Assembly (NCBI GenBank): GCA_947624715.1
Contig: CANQLO010000005.1
Coordinates: 13,650 to 77,649, forward strand
Origin: an uncultured Clostridia bacterium
GTDB lineage: Bacteria; Bacillota_A; Clostridia; TANB77; CAG-508
DNA length: 64,000 nt
Direction of reading: 5' to 3'
Positions 1 through 7,974 of the stretch are shown here, piece after piece. Numbering within the stretch: the stretch's first letter is position 1; every line of letters starts with the position of its first letter. The notes beneath the pieces were generated by a model. The model was not told the origin of the DNA. It made no database searches and saw only the letters and a list, made by a program, of their open reading frames with translations. Position numbers and translations under genes: made by a program.

Positions 1-80
1 AATATTGCGAATATTATATGCTATATTTTTGTCTCTTTTTTGAAAATTTGACAATAATTGTAAAAAGTAGCAAAAAAGTA

Positions 81-135
81 TTGACAAAGAAAAAAATACT
101 ATTTATAATATAACCATAATTTGGTATTACCAAAT
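81..135 (+). promoter_or_regulatory. Sigma-A promoter with overlapping palindromic operator
   Basis: TTGACA at 81-86 and TATAAT at 104-109 are separated by exactly 17 bp. A perfect 8-bp inverted repeat, ATTTGGTA-T-TACCAAAT, lies at 119-135, where the transcript should start. A dyad in that place is the normal layout of a repressor operator. I infer that the surface-protein gene downstream is repressed by a dimeric regulator that is not identifiable here. Confidence 0.7.
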
Positions 136-185
136 AAAAAATCATATCTGGCCAAAATATGAAATAAAATGAAAGGAGAATGCGT

Positions 186-1742
186 ATGGAGATTAACTTT
201 AAACAAAAGATGAAAATTATATTAGCAATTATTCTCATAGTTACAATTTTGATAATGCTAAAGATAAATTTAAACTCAAAAATGAATATTGCAAAAGTAA
301 AAGAAACAACAACTAAATCTTCTATAATAGAGGTACAGGCTGGTAGTAAAGTGTATGAAGTAAATGATACATCTCAAAAAAATAATATACTGTCTGAAAT
401 AGGTAATAGTAAAAAGAAAAAAGATGTTGAAATTATTACAGAAGATACCAAGGCACCAGATAATATAAGTAATATAGAAACTAAGATACTAGAAGATAAT
501 GTAATAATCAGTTTTAACAAACCAAAAGATAATGGAGATAGTTACAAGTATATAGTTGAGAATAACAGTCAAAAAGAGAACTTAGATTTTCACGCAGAAT
601 CAGGATTCTTAGGTTACAGTTATAAGGTAAGTAACAATAAAGATGAACAAGCAGAAAACAAAGTTAATAAAATTGATGATTCTCCAATAATTATTCAAAA
701 TTTAGATTGGAACAAAAATTATTATTTACATATTAAGACAGTAGATAATAACAATAATTTTTCAGAAAATAAGACATTCAAAATTGATTTACCTTCAAAT
801 GGTGTTAATATAGAATATGTTGATTTTAATTCTAATAAAACACTAGCAATCCCAGAAAAAATATCAGGAATGATAAATGATAATTATAGTGCAAGTAATT
901 TAAGTAAGAATATTGATAATTATACACTTGTGGAAACTACAGGAAATCTAGAAGGGTTATTACAAAAAGAAGCACTAACTATTAAATATAAATATGCAAA
1001 AGTAGAGTCTCTAAATATAAAATATATTGATAAATTAACAGGAAAAGAAATTGCTCCTAGCAGTGAAATACAAGGCTATGAAGGAAAGAGTATTAAAATT
1101 GTGCCAAAAGAAATAAGTGGTTATGTTTGCGAAAATGTAGTAAATAACATAAAAATGAATGAGGAAATACATGAAGTAAAGCTTGTTTACAATAAAACTG
1201 GCAAAATAATTGTATCATATGTAAATGAACTTACAAATCAAAAACTTTCACAAGATGAAATAAAAACTTATTTATATGGAGAAGAATATAATACTATACC
1301 AAAGGAATTTGAAAATTATGAATTTACAAAATCATCAGAAAATGTTAATGGAGTCATTGATGAAGATACAAAATATATTTACTATTATTATAAACCAAGA
1401 TTTATAATTAACGTAAGATGTGTTGATTTTGATACTAATGAGGTGATTCTAGAGGAACAATTAGTTGGAAGCAACGAAGGCAATATTAAATATAAAGTTA
1501 AGGAGATTGATGGATACAAATTGATTAAAGACATTCAAAATCAAGGAGATGAAGAAAATAGTATTATTGACGAAATAATACATAGTTTAGATTCAAATGA
1601 AAATTTTAATGATATAGATTTAGAAAATTCTTTAACCGAAAATGAAAGAAAAAACATTAAAGAAGAATATGAAATAGTTATGAACTGTGACAATTCGGAC
1701 TATATTATATATTATAAAAAAGAAACAAAAGAAAATAATTAA
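186..1742 (+). CDS. Membrane-anchored surface protein with MucBP-like repeats
   Basis: About 518 residues. A basic N-terminus is followed by one hydrophobic segment (about residues 10-28), which acts as a signal anchor or uncleaved signal peptide. A fibronectin-III-like stretch follows, in which 'TKAPDNIS' opens the domain. Then come three or four repeats that resemble MucBP domains, with elements such as 'IKYIDKLTGKEI' and 'VSYVNELTNQKL' ending in Tyr-rich strands ('YIYYYYK'). MucBP-like domains are known from extracellular adhesion proteins. There is no LPXTG sorting signal, so anchoring would be by the N-terminal helix. An ATG at 180 lies only one base after the AAAGGAG box (172-178), so the ATG at 186 is the better start. 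The gene stands alone behind its own promoter and terminator. The ligand is unknown. Confidence 0.8.
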   Translation: MEINFKQKMKIILAIILIVTILIMLKINLNSKMNIAKVKETTTKSSIIEVQAGSKVYEVNDTSQKNNILSEIGNSKKKKDVEIITEDTKAPDNISNIETKILEDNVIISFNKPKDNGDSYKYIVENNSQKENLDFHAESGFLGYSYKVSNNKDEQAENKVNKIDDSPIIIQNLDWNKNYYLHIKTVDNNNNFSENKTFKIDLPSNGVNIEYVDFNSNKTLAIPEKISGMINDNYSASNLSKNIDNYTLVETTGNLEGLLQKEALTIKYKYAKVESLNIKYIDKLTGKEIAPSSEIQGYEGKSIKIVPKEISGYVCENVVNNIKMNEEIHEVKLVYNKTGKIIVSYVNELTNQKLSQDEIKTYLYGEEYNTIPKEFENYEFTKSSENVNGVIDEDTKYIYYYYKPRFIINVRCVDFDTNEVILEEQLVGSNEGNIKYKVKEIDGYKLIKDIQNQGDEENSIIDEIIHSLDSNENFNDIDLENSLTENERKNIKEEYEIVMNCDNSDYIIYYKKETKENN

Positions 1743-1780
1743 AGAAAAAATTTTAAAATTTAAAATAAAAGATAAGATAT

Positions 1781-1819
1781 AAGATTGCTTATGATACAAT
1801 AAATTATAAGCAATCTTTT
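1781..1819 (+). terminator. Intrinsic terminator after the surface-protein gene
   Basis: A 12-bp perfect stem pairs 1781-1792 with 1806-1817 across a 13-nt loop and is followed by a short T run. It lies 39 bp after the stop codon. Confidence 0.75.
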
Positions 1820-1822
1820 AAA

Positions 1823-1946
1823 TTCACTAAAAAATATGTATTTCGCTAAAAATATATAATTAAATAAAAGCTAAATGTAATTCACTAAAAATTTACATAT
1901 TTAAAGTAAAAATTGCATTGACAAAAATTTTAGTATTAACTATAAT
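1823..1946 (+). promoter_or_regulatory. Sigma-A promoter with three upstream direct repeats
   Basis: TTGACA at 1918-1923 and TATAAT at 1941-1946 are 17 bp apart. Upstream, TTCRCTAAAAA occurs at 1823, 1842 and 1881 (spacings 19 and 39 bp, close to two and four helical turns). This is consistent with a regulator that binds same-face direct repeats and controls the ABC exporter. The promoter is clear; the regulator-site role is inferred. Confidence 0.65.
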
Positions 1947-1987
1947 AATAATGTTGTAATATAATTAAAAGGAGTTTTTAGTTTAAT

Positions 1988-4240
1988 ATGTTAAAAGTAT
2001 TGAAAAATCTTAAAGAATCATGGATATTAGTATTTTCAATAATTATACTATTATGTATTCAAGCAGCGGCTGATTTAAATCTTCCAAACTTTACATCAGA
2101 AATTGTAAATGTTGGAATACAACAAAGTGGAATAGAAAATACAGCACCAGAAGTTATCAGAAAATCCACACTTGATAATATAATGTATTTTACAGAAGCA
2201 GATGAGAAAATTATTGACAAATATGAACTTTTAGAAAAAAATGAAGATAACATAAAACAATATCCTTTACTTGAAAGTGAAGATATATATGTTTTAAAAA
2301 ATATATCAAGTGATGAATTAAATGAACTTAATAAAAATTTAGAAAAACCTTTAATGATACTTAACTTGCTACAAAATGAAGATATACAAAATCAGATAAA
2401 AGAATCAATGAAGCAAACGCTAAAAGTTCAAAATTCAGATAGAATGGCGTATTTTCTTGAGACAGGTAATTTAATTGATATAATTAAAATGCTACCTAGT
2501 GAAGCTACAAATCAAATAATTCAACAAATAGATAGTAAAACTTCAGCAATGGCTGATACAATAGCAGAACAAAGCGCTAAGGAATTTGTTAAAAACGAAT
2601 ATGATGCAATTGGAGTAGATACAACTAAAATTTCTAATAGATATATGATCAAAACAGGATTAAAAATGCTTGGAGTTGCATTAGTAAGCATGGCATCTGC
2701 AATTTTAATAATGCTATTTTCATCTAAAGTAGCTACTAAATTAGGAAAAACACTTAGGGAGAAAGTTTTTAAAAAATCATTAAGTTTTTCGGATACAGAA
2801 TTCAAGAAATTTAGTGCAGCATCACTTATCACTAGAAACACGAATGATATACAAAGAATACAAGATCTTTTAGCAATGCTCTTTAGAGTTGTAGTATATG
2901 CACCAATTATGGCAATAGGAGGCTTGATTGCGGTAATTACATCAAGCAATTTCTCTATGGCTTGGACTATAGGTTTAGCAATACTTCTAATTCTTATTGT
3001 TGTAGGAACATTATTTACAACAACAATGCCAAAGTTTAAACTTATGCAAACTTTAATAGATAAATTAAATCAGGTATCTCGTGAAATATTAAAAGGTATC
3101 CCAGTAATAAGAGCATTTAATACTCAAAAACGAGAAGAAAAAAGATTTGATTTAGCTAATCAAGATTTAATGAAAAATAGTATATTTGTAAATAAAGTAA
3201 TGAGTTTGATGATGCCATTAATGACATTCATCATGCAAGGTATTATGATTTTAATAATCTGGGTTGGAGGACACAATATTAATGATGGTGTAATGCAAGT
3301 TGGAAATATGATGGCATTTTTACAGTATACAATGCATATTGTAATGAGTTTCTTATTTATATCAATGATTTCAATAATGCTTCCAAGAGCTTCTGTATCA
3401 GCAAATCGTATAAATGAGGTACTAGAAACAGAAACATCTATAATTGATAAGCCAAAAAGCAAACAAGCTAAATTTGACACAGACAAAAAAGGACTAGTAG
3501 AATTTAAAAATGTATCTTTTAAATATCCAGATGCAGAAACAGAATTATTAACAGATATAACTTTCACTGCAAAACCGGGAGAAACAACCGCTATAATTGG
3601 AAGTACAGGAAGCGGAAAATCAACACTTATAAATTTAATTCCAAGATTTTATGATGTAACATCAGGAGAAATTCTTGTTGATGGTGCTAATGTTAAAGAT
3701 GTACCACAAAAAGAACTACGCAAAAGAATTGGATTTGTGCCACAAAAAGGAATGCTTTTCTCTGGAACAATAGAGTCAAATATTAAATATGGAAAGAATA
3801 TATCTAATGAAGAAATGCAAAAAGCTGCAGAAATTGCTCAAGCTGTTGAATTTATAGATACTAAAGAAAATAAATATAAATCCGAAATTGCACAAGGTGG
3901 AGATAATGTTTCAGGAGGACAAAAACAAAGACTATCAATAGCAAGAGCTTTAGCAATAGACCCAGAAATATTTGTTTTTGATGATAGTTTTTCAGCTTTA
4001 GATTTGAAAACAGATAGAAATTTAAGAGAAGCTTTAAAAGAAAAAACAGTAGGAAAAACAGTAATAATAGTAGCACAAAGAGTAAGTACAATTTTAAATG
4101 CTGAACAAATTATAGTTTTAGAAGATGGTAAAATTGTGGGAAAAGGAACCCATGAAGAACTACTAGAAAATTGTGAAACGTATAGACAAATAGCAACTTC
4201 TCAACTATCAGAAGAAGAACTTAAAAAGAAAGGGGTGTAA
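1988..4240 (+). CDS. ABC exporter half-transporter, degenerate-site subunit
   Basis: A 750-residue fusion of an ABC membrane domain and an ATPase, longer than the usual roughly 580 because about 150 mostly polar residues are inserted in the first external loop (about residues 35-215). Walker A GSTGSGKST is at 538-546 and the signature SGGQ starts at 642. The catalytic Glu after Walker B is Asp (FVFDDS, D665-D666), and the switch His is Gln (AQRVS, Q697). In the TM287/288 and BmrC/D family the subunit with these changes supplies the non-hydrolysing site. It therefore needs the partner gene that starts 5 bp downstream. The substrate cannot be read from the sequence; multidrug or lipid-like export is typical. 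AAAGGAG precedes the start. Confidence 0.92.
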   Translation: MLKVLKNLKESWILVFSIIILLCIQAAADLNLPNFTSEIVNVGIQQSGIENTAPEVIRKSTLDNIMYFTEADEKIIDKYELLEKNEDNIKQYPLLESEDIYVLKNISSDELNELNKNLEKPLMILNLLQNEDIQNQIKESMKQTLKVQNSDRMAYFLETGNLIDIIKMLPSEATNQIIQQIDSKTSAMADTIAEQSAKEFVKNEYDAIGVDTTKISNRYMIKTGLKMLGVALVSMASAILIMLFSSKVATKLGKTLREKVFKKSLSFSDTEFKKFSAASLITRNTNDIQRIQDLLAMLFRVVVYAPIMAIGGLIAVITSSNFSMAWTIGLAILLILIVVGTLFTTTMPKFKLMQTLIDKLNQVSREILKGIPVIRAFNTQKREEKRFDLANQDLMKNSIFVNKVMSLMMPLMTFIMQGIMILIIWVGGHNINDGVMQVGNMMAFLQYTMHIVMSFLFISMISIMLPRASVSANRINEVLETETSIIDKPKSKQAKFDTDKKGLVEFKNVSFKYPDAETELLTDITFTAKPGETTAIIGSTGSGKSTLINLIPRFYDVTSGEILVDGANVKDVPQKELRKRIGFVPQKGMLFSGTIESNIKYGKNISNEEMQKAAEIAQAVEFIDTKENKYKSEIAQGGDNVSGGQKQRLSIARALAIDPEIFVFDDSFSALDLKTDRNLREALKEKTVGKTVIIVAQRVSTILNAEQIIVLEDGKIVGKGTHEELLENCETYRQIATSQLSEEELKKKGV

Positions 4241-4245
4241 AGTTT

Positions 4246-6060
4246 ATGCCGGGACCAATGAGACCAAGATCTAAAAATCATGGATTAGAAAAAGCAAAAG
4301 ATTTTAAAGGTGCAATGGGAAAGCTTTTAAAAAATTATTTAATAGATTATAAATGGCAATTACTTATTGTAATAATATTTGCAATAGGAAGTACTATATT
4401 TACAATTGTGGGTCCTAAGATATTAGGTAATGCAACTACAGAAATATATACAGGCTTGATGAATAAACTATCAGGTGGCTCAGGAATAAACTTTGAAAAT
4501 ATTGCACATATTTTATTAACACTTATCACTATATATGTCATAAGTTCAACATTTTCTGCTATTCAGGGGTTCGTTATGACAAATGTATCACAGAAAATGA
4601 CATATAGTATACGTAATGATTTAGCACAAAAAATAAATAAATTGCCGATGAAATTTTTTGATACAAAAACAGATGGAGAAATTTTATCTATTATTACTAA
4701 TGATATAGACACTCTTTCTATGAGCTTAAATCAAAGCATTACACAAATCATAACATCAGTATGCACAGTTATTGGTATATTAGTTATGATGCTTTCAATA
4801 AGTGTTCCAATGACATTTATATCTTTGATAATTTTACCAATTACGGCTGGAATGGTTGGAATTATAGTAAAAAAATCACAAAAATATTTCAAAGACCAAC
4901 AAGACTATCTAGGACATGTAAATGGTAGAGTTGAAGAAGCTTATGGTGGATTTAATGTAATTAAGGCATTTAATGGTGAAGAAAAGACTATAGAAGCTTT
5001 TGAAAAAGAAAATGAAGAATTATATAATGCAGGATGGAGAGCACAATTTTTGTCAGGACTTATGAGACCAATTATGAATTTTTTAGGTAATTTATCATAT
5101 GTTGCAGTTTCAATATTGGGAGGATATTTTGCTATAAGAGGTAGAATCACAGTTGGAGACATACAATCGTTTATACAATATAGCAGACAGTTTAATCAAC
5201 CAATAGCACAAGTTGCAGAAATATCAGCTATATTGCAGGAAATGGCAGCAGCTTCTGAAAGAATATTTAATTTCTTAGAAGAAAAAGAAGAAGTGCAACA
5301 TATTAGAAATGCTAAGAAAGTTGGAGATTTAAAAGGAAACATTAAATTTGAAAATGTTAAGTTTGGATATGATGATGATAAGATAATAATCAACAACTTC
5401 AATGCTGATGTAAAAGAAGGACAAAAAGTTGCAATAGTCGGACCGACAGGAGCAGGAAAAACAACTATGGTAAAACTATTAATGAGGTTCTATGACTTAA
5501 ATGATGGAGCAATCTACATAGACGGAAATAATATTGCAGATTACAATAGAGGAGATATAAGAGAATTATTTGGAATGGTACTTCAAGATACTTGGCTATT
5601 TAATGGAACTGTTAAAGAAAACATTAAGTATGGTAGACCAGATGCAACAGATAGTGAAGTTATAGAGGCAGCGAAAGCAGCAAATGTACATCATTTCATA
5701 AAAACACTTCCAAATGGGTATAACATGGTACTTAATGAAGAAACATCAAATATATCAGCAGGACAAAAACAGTTGCTTACAATAGCGAGAGTAATTTTAG
5801 CAAATCCAAAGATATTAATTTTAGATGAAGCAACTTCAAGTATAGATACAAGAACAGAAATAAAAATACAAGAAGCTATGGATAATTTAATGAAGGGAAG
5901 AACAAGTTTTATAATTGCACATAGATTATCAACAATAAAAAATGCTGATTTAATATTAGTAATGCAACATGGAGATATTGTAGAACAAGGAAATCACGAA
6001 GAATTATTAGCACGAAATGGTGAATATGCTAAACTTTATAATTCTCAATTTGAAGAATAA
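4246..6060 (+). CDS. ABC exporter half-transporter, catalytic subunit
   Basis: A 604-residue membrane-ATPase fusion. Walker A GPTGAGKTT starts at 399, Walker B ends in a canonical catalytic Glu (ILDEATS, E528), and the switch His is intact (IIAHRLS, H559). Its signature is altered to SAGQ (504-507). In heterodimeric exporters the degenerate site pairs Walker A/B of one chain with the signature of the other. The lesions here fall into the same composite site as those of the upstream subunit, so the two genes form one transporter with a single active ATP site. The gene starts 5 bp after its partner, in one operon. A hairpin repeat follows the stop codon. Confidence 0.93.
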   Translation: MPGPMRPRSKNHGLEKAKDFKGAMGKLLKNYLIDYKWQLLIVIIFAIGSTIFTIVGPKILGNATTEIYTGLMNKLSGGSGINFENIAHILLTLITIYVISSTFSAIQGFVMTNVSQKMTYSIRNDLAQKINKLPMKFFDTKTDGEILSIITNDIDTLSMSLNQSITQIITSVCTVIGILVMMLSISVPMTFISLIILPITAGMVGIIVKKSQKYFKDQQDYLGHVNGRVEEAYGGFNVIKAFNGEEKTIEAFEKENEELYNAGWRAQFLSGLMRPIMNFLGNLSYVAVSILGGYFAIRGRITVGDIQSFIQYSRQFNQPIAQVAEISAILQEMAAASERIFNFLEEKEEVQHIRNAKKVGDLKGNIKFENVKFGYDDDKIIINNFNADVKEGQKVAIVGPTGAGKTTMVKLLMRFYDLNDGAIYIDGNNIADYNRGDIRELFGMVLQDTWLFNGTVKENIKYGRPDATDSEVIEAAKAANVHHFIKTLPNGYNMVLNEETSNISAGQKQLLTIARVILANPKILILDEATSSIDTRTEIKIQEAMDNLMKGRTSFIIAHRLSTIKNADLILVMQHGDIVEQGNHEELLARNGEYAKLYNSQFEE

Positions 6061-6192
6061 ATTAGTATTCACAGAACATAAATATAGTTATTTTCGAAAA
6101 TGCCGCGTAGCTGAAGCGACAACCGTTAGGTTGCTCGCGCGGGCATCGCTTGAGAAAATAACTATATTTATGTAATTGACGTGAATACTAAT
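6061..6192. repeat. Dispersed hairpin repeat, copy 1, inside a 12-bp inverted repeat
   Basis: The element spans 6077-6172 with perfect 18-bp terminal inverted repeats (CATAAATATAGTTATTTT and complement) around a GC-rich core. Here it lies in reverse orientation relative to the copy at 13650. A further perfect 12-bp inverted repeat (6061-6072 with 6181-6192) brackets it, as though the element had inserted into the loop of an older convergent terminator between the exporter and fic. Confidence 0.85.
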
Positions 6193-6202
6193 CCTATGCT
6201 TC

Positions 6203-6784
6203 TTAATTATCCAAAATCTTAAATAATAAATCAGCAAGTTCATCTTCATTAAAAACAGATTTTATACTTGCATCTAGAAGCTCATTAGTATTAACATTTT
6301 GAAGGTCTAGACTATATCCATTTTTAAGAGCAAGTTGTCTTAAAAATTCTCTAGTTGTTCTACCATTTCCTTCTCTAAAAGGATGAAGAACATTGAGTTC
6401 AGCCCAGTAATAAGCTAATCTTTTGGAAAGACTTTCTTTATCTAATCCTTCTAAATAATTTTCATCTTTTAATTTATCAAATAATTTAACAATTTCGGTA
6501 TCTATGTATTGATAATCAGCAAAGCTAAAATTATCTTTAGCAATGTTTTCTAATCTAAACTTACCAGCAAAAGGGTAGATGTCTTCAAATAAAAATTTAT
6601 GTATGCTAACAAAATGATTAACATCAAAAATTCCAGTAATACCTTTCTTGTGAAGAGCCAAAAGTTTAATTGCAACAACTTGCTTTTCGTAGTTAGAAAG
6701 TATTACTGGATCTTTTATATCTAATTTATTTATAAGTATATTTGAATTTTCATAGCAATATATTGAATTTCTTGCTTCGTACAT
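6203..6784 (-). CDS. fic: Fic-domain AMP-transferase toxin
   Basis: 193 residues carrying the full Fic motif HPFREGNGRTTR at 134-145, including the catalytic His and the Arg that positions ATP. Fic proteins of this size transfer AMP from ATP to target proteins such as DNA gyrase or topoisomerase IV. The flap region IYPFAGKFR (about 69-78) is also typical. No inhibitory helix is visible in the chain itself, so it should belong to the class inhibited by a separate antitoxin, matching the small gene 100 bp upstream on the same strand. The ribosome binding site AAGGAA lies slightly far from the ATG. Its actual target is unknown. Confidence 0.9.
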   Translation of the reverse strand: MYEARNSIYCYENSNILINKLDIKDPVILSNYEKQVVAIKLLALHKKGITGIFDVNHFVSIHKFLFEDIYPFAGKFRLENIAKDNFSFADYQYIDTEIVKLFDKLKDENYLEGLDKESLSKRLAYYWAELNVLHPFREGNGRTTREFLRQLALKNGYSLDLQNVNTNELLDASIKSVFNEDELADLLFKILDN

Positions 6785-6884
6785 ACTAAATCTATTTCCT
6801 TCCTAGAAAAATAATTTTCGAACTATTATAAAAATAAATAAAATGGTAAACTCTAATAAAAAGATAATTATGGCATTACTAAAA

Positions 6885-7079
6885 TTAGAAAATCACTTTC
6901 TTAAAAGAAGAGATAGCATCATTTTTAAAATTTGATAAAGCAGATTCTAAAGTAATTTTGTTGTTAGCAAAATCATTTAAAACACTAACATCTCTTTCAT
7001 TTAAAATTTGGTTTTCCATTTCCATAGATGTTTTTATATTATTAATTATAATTTCATTTCTATTTTCTATAGTTTTCAT
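6885..7079 (-). CDS. Small Fic-inhibiting antitoxin, VbhA-like
   Basis: About 64 residues, helical and charged. Near the N-terminus it carries S18-M-E-M-E22-N23, which fits the [S/T]xxxE[G/N] inhibitory motif whose Glu blocks ATP gamma-phosphate binding in Fic proteins. The rest ('NNKITLESALSNFK') resembles the C-terminal helix of VbhA-type antitoxins. It lies immediately upstream of the fic toxin on the same strand. An ATG at 7091 directly abuts the GAAAGGA box with no spacer, so I prefer the ATG at 7079. The family assignment rests on motif and context. Confidence 0.7.
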   Translation of the reverse strand: MKTIENRNEIIINNIKTSMEMENQILNERDVSVLNDFANNKITLESALSNFKNDAISSFKKVIF

Positions 7080-7291
7080 AATAAAATTCATTCCTTTCTA
7101 TTATCGTTTATAAGGTACACATAGAAGTAAAAAAATAATTTCACTTAAGCATTGATTATCTCTAATCAAAATAACCACTACACTTATATTATACCATAAA
7201 TTACAGCAAAAATCCAGTATTTTGCAAAAAAAGTCGCCCTCAATCTTCAATTTGACAAAAATGAAAATTTTATAAAAGTGTATAAAAAATA

Positions 7292-7354
7292 TTGACTTAC
7301 ATATAATAGTATAGTACAATATAAAGTACAATAAGAAGTACAAAAAAATGTACT
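7292..7354 (+). promoter_or_regulatory. yefM-yoeB promoter with four GTAC operator sites
   Basis: TTGACT (7292-7297) and TACAAT (7315-7320) are 17 bp apart. GTAC cores occur at 7314, 7326, 7338 and 7350, exactly 12 bp apart, three as AGTACA and the last as TGTACT. The first overlaps the -10 box. E. coli YefM-YoeB is known to autoregulate through TGTACA-core palindromes, so this is very probably the autoregulatory operator. Confidence 0.8.
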
Positions 7355-7382
7355 TGATTTTTATAGTAAAGAGGTGATTTAT

Positions 7383-7646
7383 ATGTTAGCAGTCAATTAT
7401 TCAACGATTAGAAGTAATTTAAAAGATTATTGCGACAAGGCAACTGATGAAAACGAAACAGTAATAGTAACTAGAAAAGACGAAAAAAATGTTGTTTTAA
7501 TTAGTCTTGAACAATATAATGAACTTGTAAGAAATATGAAAAATACCGAATATTTGAATAAAATAGATAGAGCATTAAAACAAGTTGAAGAGGGCAAAGT
7601 TGTTGTCAAAACAATTGAGGAATTGGAGGCAATGACAAATGAGTAA
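7383..7646 (+). CDS. yefM: YefM/Phd-family antitoxin
   Basis: 87 residues with the N-terminal DNA-binding fold of the Phd/YefM family (NYSTIRSNLKDYCDKA, then 'ETVIVTRKDEKNVVLISLEQY'). The C-terminus is acidic and probably disordered, and would wrap the toxin. An upstream in-frame GTG at 7374 falls inside the AGAGGTG ribosome binding site, so translation should begin at the ATG at 7383. The stop overlaps the toxin start by 8 bp, giving coupled translation with antitoxin first. It is expected to repress its own promoter as a complex with YoeB. Confidence 0.93.
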   Translation: MLAVNYSTIRSNLKDYCDKATDENETVIVTRKDEKNVVLISLEQYNELVRNMKNTEYLNKIDRALKQVEEGKVVVKTIEELEAMTNE

Positions 7647-7902
7647 TATTTTTGCAGATGAGGCTTGGGAAGATTATACAGACTGGCAAATAATGGACAA
7701 AAAAATAGCAATTAAAATAAATGAACTAATAAAAGACATCAATAGAAATGGTTTAAGTCAAGGAATAGGAAAGCCGGAGCCTTTGAAACATAGAAAGGCA
7801 TGGAGTAGGCGAATAACACAAGAGCATAGACTTGTATATAATCTTGATGAAAATAAGAATCTTGTTATACTATCTTGTAAAGGTCACTATGAAGGCAAAT
7901 AG
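7639..7902 (+). CDS. yoeB: YoeB/Txe-family mRNA interferase toxin
   Basis: 87 residues, the usual size. E47, R64 and H83 align with the catalytic Glu46, Arg65 and His83 of E. coli YoeB, and the C-terminal 'CKGHYE' is characteristic. YoeB binds the ribosomal A site and cleaves mRNA during translation. The start overlaps the antitoxin gene. All catalytic residues are present, so the toxin looks intact. Confidence 0.95.
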   Translation: MSNIFADEAWEDYTDWQIMDKKIAIKINELIKDINRNGLSQGIGKPEPLKHRKAWSRRITQEHRLVYNLDENKNLVILSCKGHYEGK

Positions 7903-7974
7903 TTATAAAGTTAGTTAAGTGAAAAAGTACAAAACAATGTTATAATACGTAAAGTAGCTAGAGAAGGTGAGAGG

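Noticed and set aside
14..238. A 74-residue minus-strand frame at the left end
   Set aside because: It overlaps the promoter and the start of the surface-protein gene and has no ribosome binding site or recognisable content.
2521..2949. A 142-residue frame opposite the first ABC gene, and similar long opposite-strand frames (for example 24247-24750, 27595-28140, 30472-30900)
   Set aside because: They lie wholly inside well-supported genes, look hydrophobic from the complement of A-rich codons and have no binding sites.
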